Below, in pieces: positions 33,803 through 42,762 of a DNA stretch of 64,000 nt. The notes below the pieces were generated by a model, which was not told the origin of the DNA, did no database searches, and saw only the letters and a program-made list of their open reading frames with translations. The stretch is from Neobacillus citreus. Its GTDB lineage: Bacteria > Bacillota > Bacilli > Bacillales > Cytobacillaceae. A program made the position numbers and the translations under genes. Location: NCBI RefSeq assembly GCF_018343545.2, contig NZ_JAGYPE020000010.1:1-64000 (forward strand), read 5' to 3'. How positions within the stretch are numbered: position 1 is the first letter of the stretch; each line of letters begins with the position of its first letter.

Positions 33803-35540
33803 ATTCGTTTTTGGTGATATTTTTTTCTGGAAGGGTGTTAAGAGCAGTCCATGCCGTTTGGTCAGCGAAAAGTCTTGACCAGCTTCCGACTCCGGCTAAT
33901 TGATATTTCACTGCCATCTCAGCCCGCTTCTTTAAGGACATTTCATCTTCAATCCAAATTTTATAATTAGCCTTCTCTGTTTCATCATAATATTCCGCAT
34001 AATTTTGCCCGCTTTCCTCATCATAGGCAGGCTGCAATCCTCGTTCGGTCAGCCATGCCTTCACCTTCTCCATAGAAAGCGCCTGAGCAATGACCTCTTT
34101 CGTACCATCAGCTTTCATTTGTTCTTTCCATAGCCGGGCGTACAGTGGAACTCCTAATATAAGTTTCTCCTTCGGCACCTCCGTCAGCAGGTTTTGCAAA
34201 TTGCGCTCAACCCAAGGAAGACTCGCCACACTGCCAGGGCCGGTAGCTGCGGTATGTTCATCATAGGCCATGATTATTAAATAATCCGCAATGTCGGCAA
34301 GCTTTGACCTTTCATAGAAAGAGGACCAATTGTTATTCTCACCGGCGGAAAATGTAATATCCATCGATACAGTTAAACCCGCTTCATGCAAATATGGGGC
34401 TGCCTCCCTTATTAATTGTGTAACCATTGGTCCGTCCTCAGGATTCACATTTTCGATATCAAAATTGATTCCCTGCAGCTGAAACATTTGGCTGAAATAA
34501 AGCAATTGCCGAATGATCTTCTGTCGGGTTTCAAAATCCTTAAAAGCTTTGTTTGTTAATACCGGGTCAAAGGAATTAGAAAACACTCCCCACACATGGA
34601 ATCCCTTTGCCTGGGCCCACTTGCTATATTCCAATGATGCTAGGTTTTTGATGGAACCATCTTCTCCCGCCAATGAGAACCAAGTTGGAGAAACCACATT
34701 GATTCCAGCCATTTCAGGAATCGCAGCGGCATTTGGATTCTTTGTATAAACAGCTTCCCATGTCAAATGGATTGGCCCGGTTATTTTCGGCAGTTGAAAT
34801 GATTTACTTTCACGGACAATCGAAATTTTCACGGATTCCTCTTTTTTCACATACTCTTTTTTGATATAGCCGCCGATACCGTTAGCCTTCCTGACAAGGT
34901 AAAAATCTTCCTTTTCTCCCTCGATTGAAACAGCTTCCTTTTGGTTCACTTCTGCAGTATAAGGGGATTGCCACGAAGCTTTTGTCCGAAGCCTGAGCTT
35001 TTCCCCGTTGATATCTTTATCTATAATTCTTCCAGTTTGATATGTTTCCCCGTCTTGCTGAATCCAAATGGCACCGGTTTGTGGAAGCCTATGATACTGA
35101 ATCGGGTAAAAAGCAAGAATGGAGTCAAGAGCCAGATAGATATCGCCTTCCATCGATTTGATAGGCGAAAGCTGTAAAGAAACAGGCTTTTCGTTGACAA
35201 AATACGTTAACGAATCGGTCGGCATTTGCACGACTTTATCTTTAGTAGTAATAATGACGGATTTCGATTTTTCATCGTAGGTAATGGAGTGGTCCATACT
35301 TTCTTTTAAAAAATGGAATGGAACATATATATTGTTCCCTTCAATTAAAGCATTGCCTTGCTGTGCCCCTTTAAATAAAATAGGGCTGCTTCCGTTAAAA
35401 TAGACCTTTTTCTCTTCTGATGCAAAAGGATAGAAAAATAAAAAAATTGAGGAAATAATCAGGAAAATGCTTCCTGCCAATCCTCCCAGCAGCCATTTTG
35501 GTGAAATTGGCTTACTTTTTTGATATTCTATTCGAGCCAT
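33801..35540 (-). CDS. GH18-family glycoside hydrolase with stalk and SH3 domains
   Basis: 579 residues. N-terminal membrane anchor (about 16-38), a copper-amine-oxidase-N-like stalk domain (about 55-150), an SH3-like domain (about 165-230), then a GH18 barrel (about 250-575) with active-site strand GINFDIENV (catalytic Glu) and MAYDEHTAATGPGS. The domain mix resembles YvbX/YdhD-type sporulation or cell-wall enzymes. It should cleave N-acetylglucosamine linkages in cortex or wall; target is inferred. Confidence 0.85.
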   Translation of the reverse strand: MARIEYQKSKPISPKWLLGGLAGSIFLIISSIFLFFYPFASEEKKVYFNGSSPILFKGAQQGNALIEGNNIYVPFHFLKESMDHSITYDEKSKSVIITTKDKVVQMPTDSLTYFVNEKPVSLQLSPIKSMEGDIYLALDSILAFYPIQYHRLPQTGAIWIQQDGETYQTGRIIDKDINGEKLRLRTKASWQSPYTAEVNQKEAVSIEGEKEDFYLVRKANGIGGYIKKEYVKKEESVKISIVRESKSFQLPKITGPIHLTWEAVYTKNPNAAAIPEMAGINVVSPTWFSLAGEDGSIKNLASLEYSKWAQAKGFHVWGVFSNSFDPVLTNKAFKDFETRQKIIRQLLYFSQMFQLQGINFDIENVNPEDGPMVTQLIREAAPYLHEAGLTVSMDITFSAGENNNWSSFYERSKLADIADYLIIMAYDEHTAATGPGSVASLPWVERNLQNLLTEVPKEKLILGVPLYARLWKEQMKADGTKEVIAQALSMEKVKAWLTERGLQPAYDEESGQNYAEYYDETEKANYKIWIEDEMSLKKRAEMAVKYQLAGVGSWSRLFADQTAWTALNTLPEKNITKNE

Positions 35541-35703
35541 AAATATTGTTCCTCCCCAGATACTATCGTACGGTATGACATATGAAATGGAAAGACATTT
35601 TTATAGGAGTTTTGACTCATAAACTATTTAAGAGATAGTGTTTTTTCAAAATAACATGGTAAAATAGAAGAACTGGATTCTTTTTTTGGAGGAGAAATAG
35701 TTA

Positions 35704-36303
35704 ATGATTCAAATTATCGTTGTTCTAATCCTTGCTTACCTGCTTGGCTCCATCCCCTCTGGCTTAATTGTCGGGAAAGTTTTTTATAAAACCGATATTC
35801 GCCAGCATGGCAGTGGCAATTTAGGGGGAACCAATACATTTCGAACACTTGGAGTGAAAGCGGGATTAGCCGTTACCATTGCTGACATTTTAAAAGGGAC
35901 CCTAGCAGCAGCACTGCCCTATCTGATTCATGTTGATATGAACCCACTGATTCCAGGAGTACTGGCTGTTATTGGACATACATATCCCATCTTTGCGGGG
36001 TTCCGGGGTGGTAAAGCGGTTGCTACATCTGGCGGCGTCATTTTGTTCAGTGCCCCAATCTTGTTCGTGACTCTGGTAGCAGCTTTCTTTATAAGTCTTT
36101 ACATTAGCAAATATGTTTCTTTATCATCAATGATCGCTGGAATTATCGGTATTATATATGTCATTACCATGGGGTTCGTACAAAAATGGGACATTCCTTT
36201 ACTTATCGTAATCACCCTGTTGGCATCGTTCGTCATTTACCGGCACCGTGCTAATATTCGTAGAATCGTGAATAAGACAGAACCGAAAATAAAATGGCTG
36301 TAA
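35704..36303 (+). CDS. plsY: Glycerol-3-phosphate acyltransferase PlsY
   Basis: 199 residues with about five membrane helices. Conserved PlsY motifs are present: [26 protein letters not shown] and [14 protein letters not shown]. It transfers acyl from acyl-phosphate to glycerol-3-phosphate, the first step of phospholipid synthesis. GGAGGAG precedes ATG 35704. Position near parEC matches B. subtilis yneS (plsY). Confidence 0.96.
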   Translation: MIQIIVVLILAYLLGSIPSGLIVGKVFYKTDIRQHGSGNLGGTNTFRTLGVKAGLAVTIADILKGTLAAALPYLIHVDMNPLIPGVLAVIGHTYPIFAGFRGGKAVATSGGVILFSAPILFVTLVAAFFISLYISKYVSLSSMIAGIIGIIYVITMGFVQKWDIPLLIVITLLASFVIYRHRANIRRIVNKTEPKIKWL

Positions 36304-36330
36304 AGGAACCTCATTGGTTCCTTTTAAATT
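36300..36330 (+). terminator. Terminator of plsY
   Basis: AAAGGAACC / GGTTCCTTTT with a 5-nt loop. Confidence 0.85.
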
Positions 36331-36423
36331 TTCATATAAATTTCATATTCCTTCCATTCAGTAAGTAATTTTATAAAGTAAAATAAAAATAGGAAGATAG
36401 CTTACTGACTGGAGGGAAACAAG

Positions 36424-36594
36424 ATGAAAAAAACTGCCCAGGACTATGTTTACAATAGTGTTGTTTCCGATAGCAATGACGTAAACGAGTTTATAATTGA
36501 ATTTTTATCCGGGGAAACGAGTGAAGGTTCTCCCGTCAAGGTCACAAGAAATTTTGAAGAATTAATCCAGTTTTTTGAGGAAATAGAAGATTAA
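36424..36594 (+). CDS. Small hypothetical protein, 56 aa
   Basis: ATG 36424 has GGAGGG 7 nt upstream, and a strong terminator follows the stop. The product is soluble, acidic at the end (NFEELIQFFEEIED) and starts MKKTAQDYVYNSVVSDSNDV. No family recognised, but the signals make it a real gene. Confidence 0.6.
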   Translation: MKKTAQDYVYNSVVSDSNDVNEFIIEFLSGETSEGSPVKVTRNFEELIQFFEEIED

Positions 36595-36598
36595 ATAA

Positions 36599-36632
36599 GA
36601 AGGCGGAGCCCGTTTAGGGTCCCGCCTTTTTT
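36599..36632 (+). terminator. Terminator of the 56-aa gene
   Basis: AAGGCGG-CC / GG-CCGCCTTTTTT with internal asymmetry. Confidence 0.8.
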
Positions 36633-36633
36633 C

Positions 36634-36685
36634 CTAACGCATAAATTCAACTACGCCTCTGTCTTCGTCCTATCGGCGAGTTTTC
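36634..36685 (-). repeat. Interspersed repeat, copy 2 (internally deleted)
   Basis: On the minus strand it reads GAAAACTCGCCGAT joined to AGGACGAAGACAGAGGCGTA, matching copy 3 but missing about 14 bases that hold the second half of its hairpin. It lies directly after the HesB-like selenoprotein 2. Confidence 0.75.
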
Positions 36686-36687
36686 AA

Positions 36688-36978
36688 TTATACCTTTAAC
36701 AATTGAAATTTTTTATTGCCCATTACATCTTCAACATAATCTAGCTTTGTATGGTCAAAATACACAAAATCCTTTTCATGAATGATTATAATCAGATCCT
36801 CAAACTCAAAGGTGAGGTCTCCTTTAATTTTCCGCTCCTCCAGAGACAGATTTAACTTTGGCCCCCCTCAGCCAATTCCCATACTTAAACGCAAATAAAG
36901 TTCCTCATCCACCGTTTTCTTCTCGTTATTAACGGTTTTAATTAATACTCGGTAAGCCGCTTCCGTTACTTTAAACAA
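36688..36978 (-). CDS. HesB-like selenoprotein 2 (Sec37)
   Basis: 96 residues with an in-frame UGA at 36870-36868 (minus strand). FKVTEAAYRVLIKTV and LRLSMGIG-U-GGPKLNLSLEE match HesB-like selenoproteins; Sec takes the place of the first Cys ligand. Unlike copy 1, it lacks a C-terminal Cys pair (ends GNKKFQLLKV). TTG 36978 fits the family start (F-K-V-T-E-A-A) with GAGG 11 nt upstream; GTG 36987 is nearly on top of that site. A stem with loop TGGA lies 25 nt past the UGA. Located near plsY, where B. subtilis has the HesB-like yneR. Confidence 0.82.
36832..36849 (-). promoter_or_regulatory. Candidate bSECIS of HesB-like selenoprotein 2
   Basis: CTGTCTC / GGAGCGG with G-U pairs and one mismatch, loop TGGA starting 25 nt after UGA. 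The loop sequence and spacing equal those of HesB-like gene 1. Confidence 0.4.
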
Positions 36979-37109
36979 TTTAATCACATCCTCGTTAAAA
37001 AAAATGTTGTCAAAATATGTTTTAATTTGCCAGATAATAATTTATAGTATTATCAAAGAATAAAAAGATACACAGAACAATTAAACCAAAATAATAATAG
37101 GAGAAGAAT

Positions 37110-38261
37110 ATGATGAAAAAATCCATTATTCCGTCCTTGTTGATTATTATTGGCTGTTCTCTCCTTGCCACTGTCCTTATGATTAAACAACAAAGCCAAT
37201 CTAATCATACCGCAAAAGTTTACGCAACAACAATTCACAAGTCCCGGCCCATGGAAAACCTCCAGCATTCGTTGACACAAAAAATAACGGTTGGTGCCAT
37301 CGGGGATATTCTAATCCACAGCCCTGTATATCAGGATGCCTTTAACGGGGCGAGCTATAATTTCGACCCAATGTTCGAAAATGTGAAAGCGCTTTTAGAA
37401 AAACCTGATGTGCTTACTGCCAATCAAGAAAGCGTTCTTGGCGGCACAGAACTTGGACTTTCCAGTTATCCGACCTTTAATAGTCCACACTCGGTTGCCG
37501 ATGCATTAGCTATGAACGGTGTTGATATCGTCTCCAATGCAAACAATCATTCATTGGACAAGGGTGAACGCGGGATTCAGTCGGAAGCGGCTTATCTAAA
37601 TGCGATTGGTCTCCCCTATGTCGGCAGCTTTGTCGATGAAAAGGATAGGGAAACATTAAGAATTATTGAGAAAAACGGGATTAAGCTCGCATTTCTCTCC
37701 TATACATACGGAACCAACGGAATACCTGTACCAAGAGGAAAAGACTATCTAGTCAACATGATTAACCGTGATCATATGCAAGAAGAAATTCATCGTGCAA
37801 AAGACAGTGCAGATGTGGTAGTTGTAAGTATTCATTGGGGTAATGAATACCAGCGAATCCCGACCACCGACCAAAAAGATCTAGCCCGATTTTTGGCAGG
37901 AGAAGGGGCTGATATCATCTTCGGCTCCCACCCGCATGTTCTTCAGCCGATGGAATGGATTAATAATCCAGACGGCAGAAAAACCTTTGTAGTTTATTCT
38001 TTAGGCAATTTCATTTCCGCCCAATACGGTGATTATAAAGATATTGGCGGAATGGCCGAAGTTGAGGTTACTAAGCAGACGACGGAACAAGGAAGTACAC
38101 TTGTACTTTCAAATCCTAAATTTTATCCTACATTTGTAACGAGGAATACGAATCGAGATTATCGTGTGGTGCCGCTTGAGTCAGCCGGGACGTTTGGTCT
38201 TTCGAAAGCTGAGCAAAAATATCAAGAAATCCAGCAGCATATGGTACAATGGCTCCGATAG
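37110..38261 (+). CDS. CapA/PgsA-family metallophosphatase-like protein
   Basis: 383 residues with an N-terminal anchor helix (about 5-25). The body has CapA family motifs: GAIGDILIHSPVY, ANQESVLGG, SNANNHSLDKGERG, VVSIHWGNEYQ and GSHPHVLQPME, containing the metal-binding His/Asp/Asn of the calcineurin-like fold. Related proteins act in poly-gamma-glutamate export or wall polymer handling; there are no pgsBC genes here, so the role is open. AGGAG precedes ATG 37110. Confidence 0.88.
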   Translation: MMKKSIIPSLLIIIGCSLLATVLMIKQQSQSNHTAKVYATTIHKSRPMENLQHSLTQKITVGAIGDILIHSPVYQDAFNGASYNFDPMFENVKALLEKPDVLTANQESVLGGTELGLSSYPTFNSPHSVADALAMNGVDIVSNANNHSLDKGERGIQSEAAYLNAIGLPYVGSFVDEKDRETLRIIEKNGIKLAFLSYTYGTNGIPVPRGKDYLVNMINRDHMQEEIHRAKDSADVVVVSIHWGNEYQRIPTTDQKDLARFLAGEGADIIFGSHPHVLQPMEWINNPDGRKTFVVYSLGNFISAQYGDYKDIGGMAEVEVTKQTTEQGSTLVLSNPKFYPTFVTRNTNRDYRVVPLESAGTFGLSKAEQKYQEIQQHMVQWLR

Positions 38262-38304
38262 GTCGGGGCCTTTTTGTTTGAGTAAAAGGCGTATGGGGGG
38301 ATTT

Positions 38305-39069
38305 ATGGTGCTGCAAAAAAATGTCATTGGCATCATTTTAGGCTTTATATTTATGATCATGACTTTTCTTTACACAAGAGGCATATTTACTCCATTTTTT
38401 GCTTGCATGATTGTATTGCTGCTGTTCATTGCCTTTTTGAAGGAAGAAAGCAGAGTTTTCACGTGGGTCCTGATAACGTTTTTTCTTGGAAATCTGATGG
38501 TCGGTTACGCTAGTCAATTCCTTGAACGTTTTCGATTGTCTGCCTTTTCTTTTGTGATGTTTAATCAACTTTTATTGCTAATCCCAATCTTCATGATTCA
38601 CTATGTTTTAATTAATTTTAAGCGAAAAATGTCCATCTACTTTGGGAGGCCATCTATTTCTTCATCCGCCCAAGTTTTTTATATAATACTTTCTATCATT
38701 ATTTTATTAAGCTTTTCCACCCTTTTATATATGAACAAAATGCCCGTCAATGGGCAGTCCTTTTTATATATTCTATTGTTCTCGATTACCTATGCTGTAT
38801 TGCAGGAAGTGTTGTGGAGAGGGCTTCTCCTTCCCCATTTTAGACTCACTGCAGGCAATAAAATAGGGGTCATCATGACAAGCATCGCCTTTGGCTTCAA
38901 CACTTCATTATTTAGCCAAACCTTCACATTAACCATCCTGTTTATTTTAATCGGATTCCTTTTTGCTATTATTACGGTAAAAACAAAAAGTATCTATCCT
39001 TCCATCTTCATTCATGCATCGATAATCGCTCTCCTGCTGATCAGCGGGTTGATGGTGCTTCCTATATAA
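38305..39069 (+). CDS. CPBP/CAAX-like intramembrane protease family protein (divergent)
   Basis: 254 residues from ATG 38305 with a GGGGGG site; the longer frame starts inside capA and is rejected. About eight membrane helices. The first CPBP motif reads LQEVLWRGLLLPHF (Gln-Glu instead of Glu-Glu), the second, FGFNTSLF, has no His, and the third retains FIHASI. Activity is therefore doubtful. Ends just before repeat copy 3. Confidence 0.65.
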   Translation: MVLQKNVIGIILGFIFMIMTFLYTRGIFTPFFACMIVLLLFIAFLKEESRVFTWVLITFFLGNLMVGYASQFLERFRLSAFSFVMFNQLLLLIPIFMIHYVLINFKRKMSIYFGRPSISSSAQVFYIILSIIILLSFSTLLYMNKMPVNGQSFLYILLFSITYAVLQEVLWRGLLLPHFRLTAGNKIGVIMTSIAFGFNTSLFSQTFTLTILFILIGFLFAIITVKTKSIYPSIFIHASIIALLLISGLMVLPI

Positions 39070-39071
39070 AT

Positions 39072-39137
39072 GAAAACTCGCCGATTGGCGAGTCCCTTAG
39101 GACGAAGACAGAGGCGTAGTTGAATTTATGCGTTAAG
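39072..39137 (+). repeat. Interspersed repeat, copy 3
   Basis: GAAAACTCGCCGATTGGCGA at the start, then GTCCCTTAGGACGAAGACAG and AGGCGTAGTTGAATTTATGC. Most complete copy. A 13-bp perfect hairpin (39135-39164) adjoins its end. Confidence 0.75.
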
Positions 39138-39164
39138 TATAAAATTCGAGAGAATTTTATACTT
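39135..39164. repeat. Perfect inverted repeat, 13-bp arms
   Basis: AAGTATAAAATTC / GAATTTTATACTT with loop GAGA, directly after repeat copy 3. Confidence 0.7.
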
Positions 39165-39175
39165 ATTAGCGAAAA

Positions 39176-39213
39176 AAAGGCTCACTTATTATTCAAGTAA
39201 GCCTTTTTCTTTA
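39176..39213 (-). terminator. Bidirectional terminator
   Basis: AAAAAGGCTCACTT / AAGTAAGCCTTTTT stem between convergent genes. Confidence 0.8.
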
Positions 39214-39506
39214 TGTTCCCAAATATGTTCTAACTGTCCCTCTTGAATTAAAATTCCCTTTTGCCTAGGGCCGATTAAATCAAAATGAGAATAGCCATCC
39301 TTGCGGTGATGGATCCATTCCTTCTTTAACTCATATCTTTGGCCCCAGGCAGCCAGCTTATCCAAATCCTCGCAGCCGACCTTTGTGACAGTTTTATAGC
39401 CAGGGAAGCGGTCATCAAGCCAATAATGAGTAAGAAAGGCGATTTCTCCAGAATCAATTTTTCTTTTCCATTCATCAATGTCCCGTTTTTTAATGCCAAA
39501 CGCCAA
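39189..39506 (-). CDS. YneQ-family protein
   Basis: 105 residues if started at TTG 39506, which gives the family N-terminus AFGIKK and has AGGAGG 8 nt upstream; ATG 39512 is only 2 nt from the site. Conserved block IAFLTHYWLDDRFPGYKTVTK then GCEDLDKLAAWG and KKEWIHHR. Matches B. subtilis YneQ, and its neighbour is YneP as there. Function unknown. Confidence 0.82.
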   Translation of the reverse strand: MAFGIKKRDIDEWKRKIDSGEIAFLTHYWLDDRFPGYKTVTKVGCEDLDKLAAWGQRYELKKEWIHHRKDGYSHFDLIGPRQKGILIQEGQLEHIWEHKEKGLLE

Positions 39507-39530
39507 CCTCATTACCTCCTGGGTCTGTGA

Positions 39531-39962
39531 TTAGTCCCGTTTCTTTATTTTCTCGTATTTCATATGCCATTCCGGAAATGCTTTTTTAAATGATGTCGGC
39601 CGGAAATTTTCTTTTTTCACAATAATGTGGGTCGAAGTACCTTCAGCGCATACTTCCTCATTTCCATTTATGATTGTATAGCCGTAAATCGTCTTAATTC
39701 CATCGTTATGGGCGACCCAGGTTTTTACGAATGCTTGATCGCCGTACCGTAATGGTTTTTTGTAGGTGATTTGAATATCATAAACCGGCGCATAGTAACC
39801 GGCTTCCTCCATCGATAAATAGTTATAGCCAAGGTCTTCAATTAACGCTGTCCGTCCCAATTCAAAGAACTTCAGATAATTGGCGTGATAAATTACGCCC
39901 ATCATATCTGTGTCCGCATAGTACAGATGTATTTCCCTTTTAGAAATAAAATAGTTCTCCAT
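39531..39962 (-). CDS. YneP-like acyl-CoA thioesterase (4HBT hotdog fold)
   Basis: 143 residues. The hotdog active-site segment YYADTDMMGVIYHANYLKFFELGR contains the Asp and His/Asn residues of the 4-hydroxybenzoyl-CoA thioesterase family. Hydrolyses acyl-CoA thioesters; substrate not defined. Same order beside yneQ as in B. subtilis. Confidence 0.9.
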   Translation of the reverse strand: MENYFISKREIHLYYADTDMMGVIYHANYLKFFELGRTALIEDLGYNYLSMEEAGYYAPVYDIQITYKKPLRYGDQAFVKTWVAHNDGIKTIYGYTIINGNEEVCAEGTSTHIIVKKENFRPTSFKKAFPEWHMKYEKIKKRD

Positions 39963-39990
39963 TTCTTTCTCGTCCCCTTCATCGTATCTT

Positions 39991-42291
39991 TTACATTATC
40001 TTTTTAAGCGCCGCCTCTGCATCCTCCGCTTCAAGTAGCTGTGCTTTTTCCAATAGATTTTCGCTGTGTTCTATATTGATTAATCTTTTGGCCTGGGCCT
40101 GAATCATTTCATCAACCAGGTTTGCTGCCATCCGTCCGTTTCCTTTGAAAGCTTCCTTCGCAATAGACTGTATAAGCATACCTTTAGCTTTTTCTGTAAG
40201 TTTATATTGATAACTTCCAGCATAGGAAACGATAATCTTCAGCAGTTCCTCAGGTGAATAATCAGGGAAAAAGAAAAACTTTTTAAACCTTGAACGGAGC
40301 CCCGGGTTGCTTTCCAATAATTCATTCATTTCAACAGGATAACCCGCTAAAATGACAACCAGATTATCATTATGCTTGGTCATTTCATCAACAAGCGTAT
40401 CAATTACTTCTTTTCCAAAGTCTCCTGCTGTAGACCCAAGGAGGGCATAGGCTTCATCAATGAACAGGACCCCGCCAAGCGCCTCCCTAATTTTCTTTTT
40501 TGTCTTACCGGCCGTCTGGCCTACATATCCTGCCACAAAATCCGCTCTGCTCGTGACAATTAAGTGACCTCTTTTTAAAAAACCGCATTCCTTTAGCAAC
40601 TCGGCATAGATTTTAGCTACAGTAGTTTTTCCTGTTCCTGGATTGCCGGTAAAAACGGAATGTAGTTGAATGGGTACGGTCGGGAGACCATTGTTGCGAC
40701 GGTATTGCTGCATTTTTACAAATGAAACTAATGAACGAATTTCTTCTTTTAATGGCCCAAGACCTATCAAGGCATCAAGCTGATCCTGCGGGGACTCTTT
40801 ACCTTCGGGCTGATCTAAAAGAAAATCTTCCTTTGTTAAAAGGATAAATTTCAAAATTTCATCTTCGCTCTTGTTTTCTGATCCTTTTTTAAAAATGGCA
40901 TCCAACACGATATTACGAGCTGCTCTAGCATTTCCGAATGATTCGTCCACCCGCTCGAGATCTAGACGATGTTTGATTTCCACCTTTGCTTCCTCTGTTA
41001 GCAAATAGTCATTATCAGCAGCCGCCATTTCGGCGATTTGGATCAACTCTTCATTTGAATAATTTGGTAAATGAATCATATTAGATTGCGGGAACCGGCT
41101 GCGAAGTCCCATATTAGCCTCTAAAAAGCTACGCATTTCTTCGGTATATCCTGCTAATATTACCGCAAATTTCCCACCGTACTCCTCACTTGTCATCAAG
41201 GCAACCAAAGTGTCGATGGCTGCTTGTCCGTAATCATTTCCATTCTGGCCTTCCCGCTTCAGACTATAGGCTTCGTCAATAAATAACACGCCGTCTTTTG
41301 CCCTTTCCACTGCGGCTCGGACGTTTTCTTCAGTTTGACCGACAAAGGATCCGACAAGCTGCGAGCGGTTGGTCTCAACCACTTTTTCCTGTGGGAGGAC
41401 GCCGAGTTCATGATAGATTTTGGCAAGCAGCCGAGCGACCGTTGTTTTTCCAGTACCCGGATTCCCGGATAAAATCATATTTAGGCTGAATTCATCCTTT
41501 ATTTTAAAGCCAAGCTCTTTGCGCTGTTTTTGGTATTTTAACACTTGATAGAAATCATTTACTCTTTTTTTAACCGTGGCCATACCAACCATATCATTCA
41601 GCTGTTCCAACGCCTTTTTTTCAGACCGGCTTTCAGGGTTATTTTCAACAAATAACTCCTGCCATTTTCCTTTAATTTTTTCGAGGTTGGCTAAATGATT
41701 TTTTAAATCCTCATAGTAGACGGAGATATGGAAAACACCAGTAATCGATTGATCATATTCCTCGGCAGCCTTTAATAATGAGGCGGTTTCTTCAATTGCC
41801 AAGGATAATAATACATATAGCTGATGATAGGGTTCAGTCTGATCCATCCGTGAAGGGGTTCCAGACTTCGATTCAAGATCATGCAGTGCGTCCTCTGCCT
41901 TGGTTAAAAAGCTTTTACATATTTCTATGTATTCCTCAGCAATTTTCTTTTTTGCCGTTCGGTTATCGGTTTCCCTTATTGGTGGAAAGATGAGTGGAGC
42001 GAGAATATCCTTCATTTTTTTCCAGCCAGCTTGAAAAAGATATTCTTTTGCCTTTTTATTAGCAGGGTCCAACTGCAGAGCTTTTTTTAGCATTGGGACG
42101 GCTATGCTGTCCTGGTTATTACGTCCAAGTCTTGATAATGCCGCTGTGGTCAATAGGTCCGATAAGATTAAAGGATTTCTTTCTTTTTCCAAAGCAGCAA
42201 TAATTGGCCCTTCATCCTTGATAGTTCCGTTTTGCTGAAGTTCCATTTTCCAATTCTTTATTTGGTTCATTTCATGTTTCAATAGGATCAA
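39991..42291 (-). CDS. Double AAA+ ATPase of the SpoVK/CbxX-CfxQ family
   Basis: 766 residues. An N-terminal helical region (~220 aa) precedes two CbxX-type AAA modules, each with Walker A GNPGTGKTTVA and Walker B VLFIDEAY (SL or AL). B. subtilis SpoVK has one such module (about 320 aa), so this is a duplicated form. Probably an assembly or remodelling ATPase, possibly sporulation-linked given the neighbouring tlp and sspN. Start TTG 42291 has only a weak site; TTG 42282 or ATG 42270 are alternatives. Confidence 0.85.
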   Translation of the reverse strand: MILLKHEMNQIKNWKMELQQNGTIKDEGPIIAALEKERNPLILSDLLTTAALSRLGRNNQDSIAVPMLKKALQLDPANKKAKEYLFQAGWKKMKDILAPLIFPPIRETDNRTAKKKIAEEYIEICKSFLTKAEDALHDLESKSGTPSRMDQTEPYHQLYVLLSLAIEETASLLKAAEEYDQSITGVFHISVYYEDLKNHLANLEKIKGKWQELFVENNPESRSEKKALEQLNDMVGMATVKKRVNDFYQVLKYQKQRKELGFKIKDEFSLNMILSGNPGTGKTTVARLLAKIYHELGVLPQEKVVETNRSQLVGSFVGQTEENVRAAVERAKDGVLFIDEAYSLKREGQNGNDYGQAAIDTLVALMTSEEYGGKFAVILAGYTEEMRSFLEANMGLRSRFPQSNMIHLPNYSNEELIQIAEMAAADNDYLLTEEAKVEIKHRLDLERVDESFGNARAARNIVLDAIFKKGSENKSEDEILKFILLTKEDFLLDQPEGKESPQDQLDALIGLGPLKEEIRSLVSFVKMQQYRRNNGLPTVPIQLHSVFTGNPGTGKTTVAKIYAELLKECGFLKRGHLIVTSRADFVAGYVGQTAGKTKKKIREALGGVLFIDEAYALLGSTAGDFGKEVIDTLVDEMTKHNDNLVVILAGYPVEMNELLESNPGLRSRFKKFFFFPDYSPEELLKIIVSYAGSYQYKLTEKAKGMLIQSIAKEAFKGNGRMAANLVDEMIQAQAKRLINIEHSENLLEKAQLLEAEDAEAALKKIM

Positions 42292-42356
42292 CTCTTCATA
42301 AGAAATTCCCTTCTATCTTAACATATCGGGCTTGATAACATAAAATTTGCGAATCA

Positions 42357-42393
42357 AAAAAGGACCGTCCTTGATTGAACTGGTCCTTCTCTT
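42357..42393 (-). terminator. Terminator of sspN-tlp region
   Basis: AAGGACC / GGTCCTTTTTT stem on the minus strand. Confidence 0.75.
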
Positions 42394-42395
42394 TT

Positions 42396-42626
42396 TTATC
42401 CTTGGGTGTTATTTGCTTCATCCTTAATTTCTGAACGGAAAGATTCGATGCTTTCCTGCCTGCGCTGATTTTTTTCTTGAATTTGCTGGCGCTGTGTTTC
42501 GCTGTCAGTAAAAGACATGGACTCTTCAGCCGCTTCCATATTTTGAATCGTATTTTCAATCATGTTTTGCAGTTTCTCAACATTATCGCTGCGATCATCT
42601 GGATTTGGTTTGTTGTTATAAGGCAT
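42396..42626 (-). CDS. tlp: Small acid-soluble spore protein Tlp
   Basis: 76 residues from ATG 42626 (AGGAGGAG upstream). The Tlp motif KPNPDDRSDNVEKLQNMIEN and the QEKNQRRQESIESFR core match B. subtilis Tlp closely. It accumulates in the forespore core under sigma-G. Downstream of sspN as in B. subtilis, although a hairpin separates them. Confidence 0.95.
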   Translation of the reverse strand: MPYNNKPNPDDRSDNVEKLQNMIENTIQNMEAAEESMSFTDSETQRQQIQEKNQRRQESIESFRSEIKDEANNTQG

Positions 42627-42717
42627 GTAAACTCCTCCTAAATAATTGTTCATGTTACAGATATAGTTTGTATCGATGGCTAAAAAATATCACAGAAAAA
42701 ATTGCATTATCAAAATA

Positions 42718-42748
42718 AAAAGACCCTGCGCAAGTATGCACACGGGTC
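42718..42748 (-). terminator. Terminator after sspN
   Basis: AGACCC-TGTGCA / TGCGCA-GGGTCTTTTT stem with loop TACT. May allow partial read-through to tlp. Confidence 0.7.
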
Positions 42749-42762
42749 TGGGATTTCCATAT

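Noticed and set aside
38164..38304. 47-codon N-terminal extension of the CPBP-like protein
   Set aside because: It overlaps the end of capA and lacks a ribosome binding site; ATG 38305 has a strong one.
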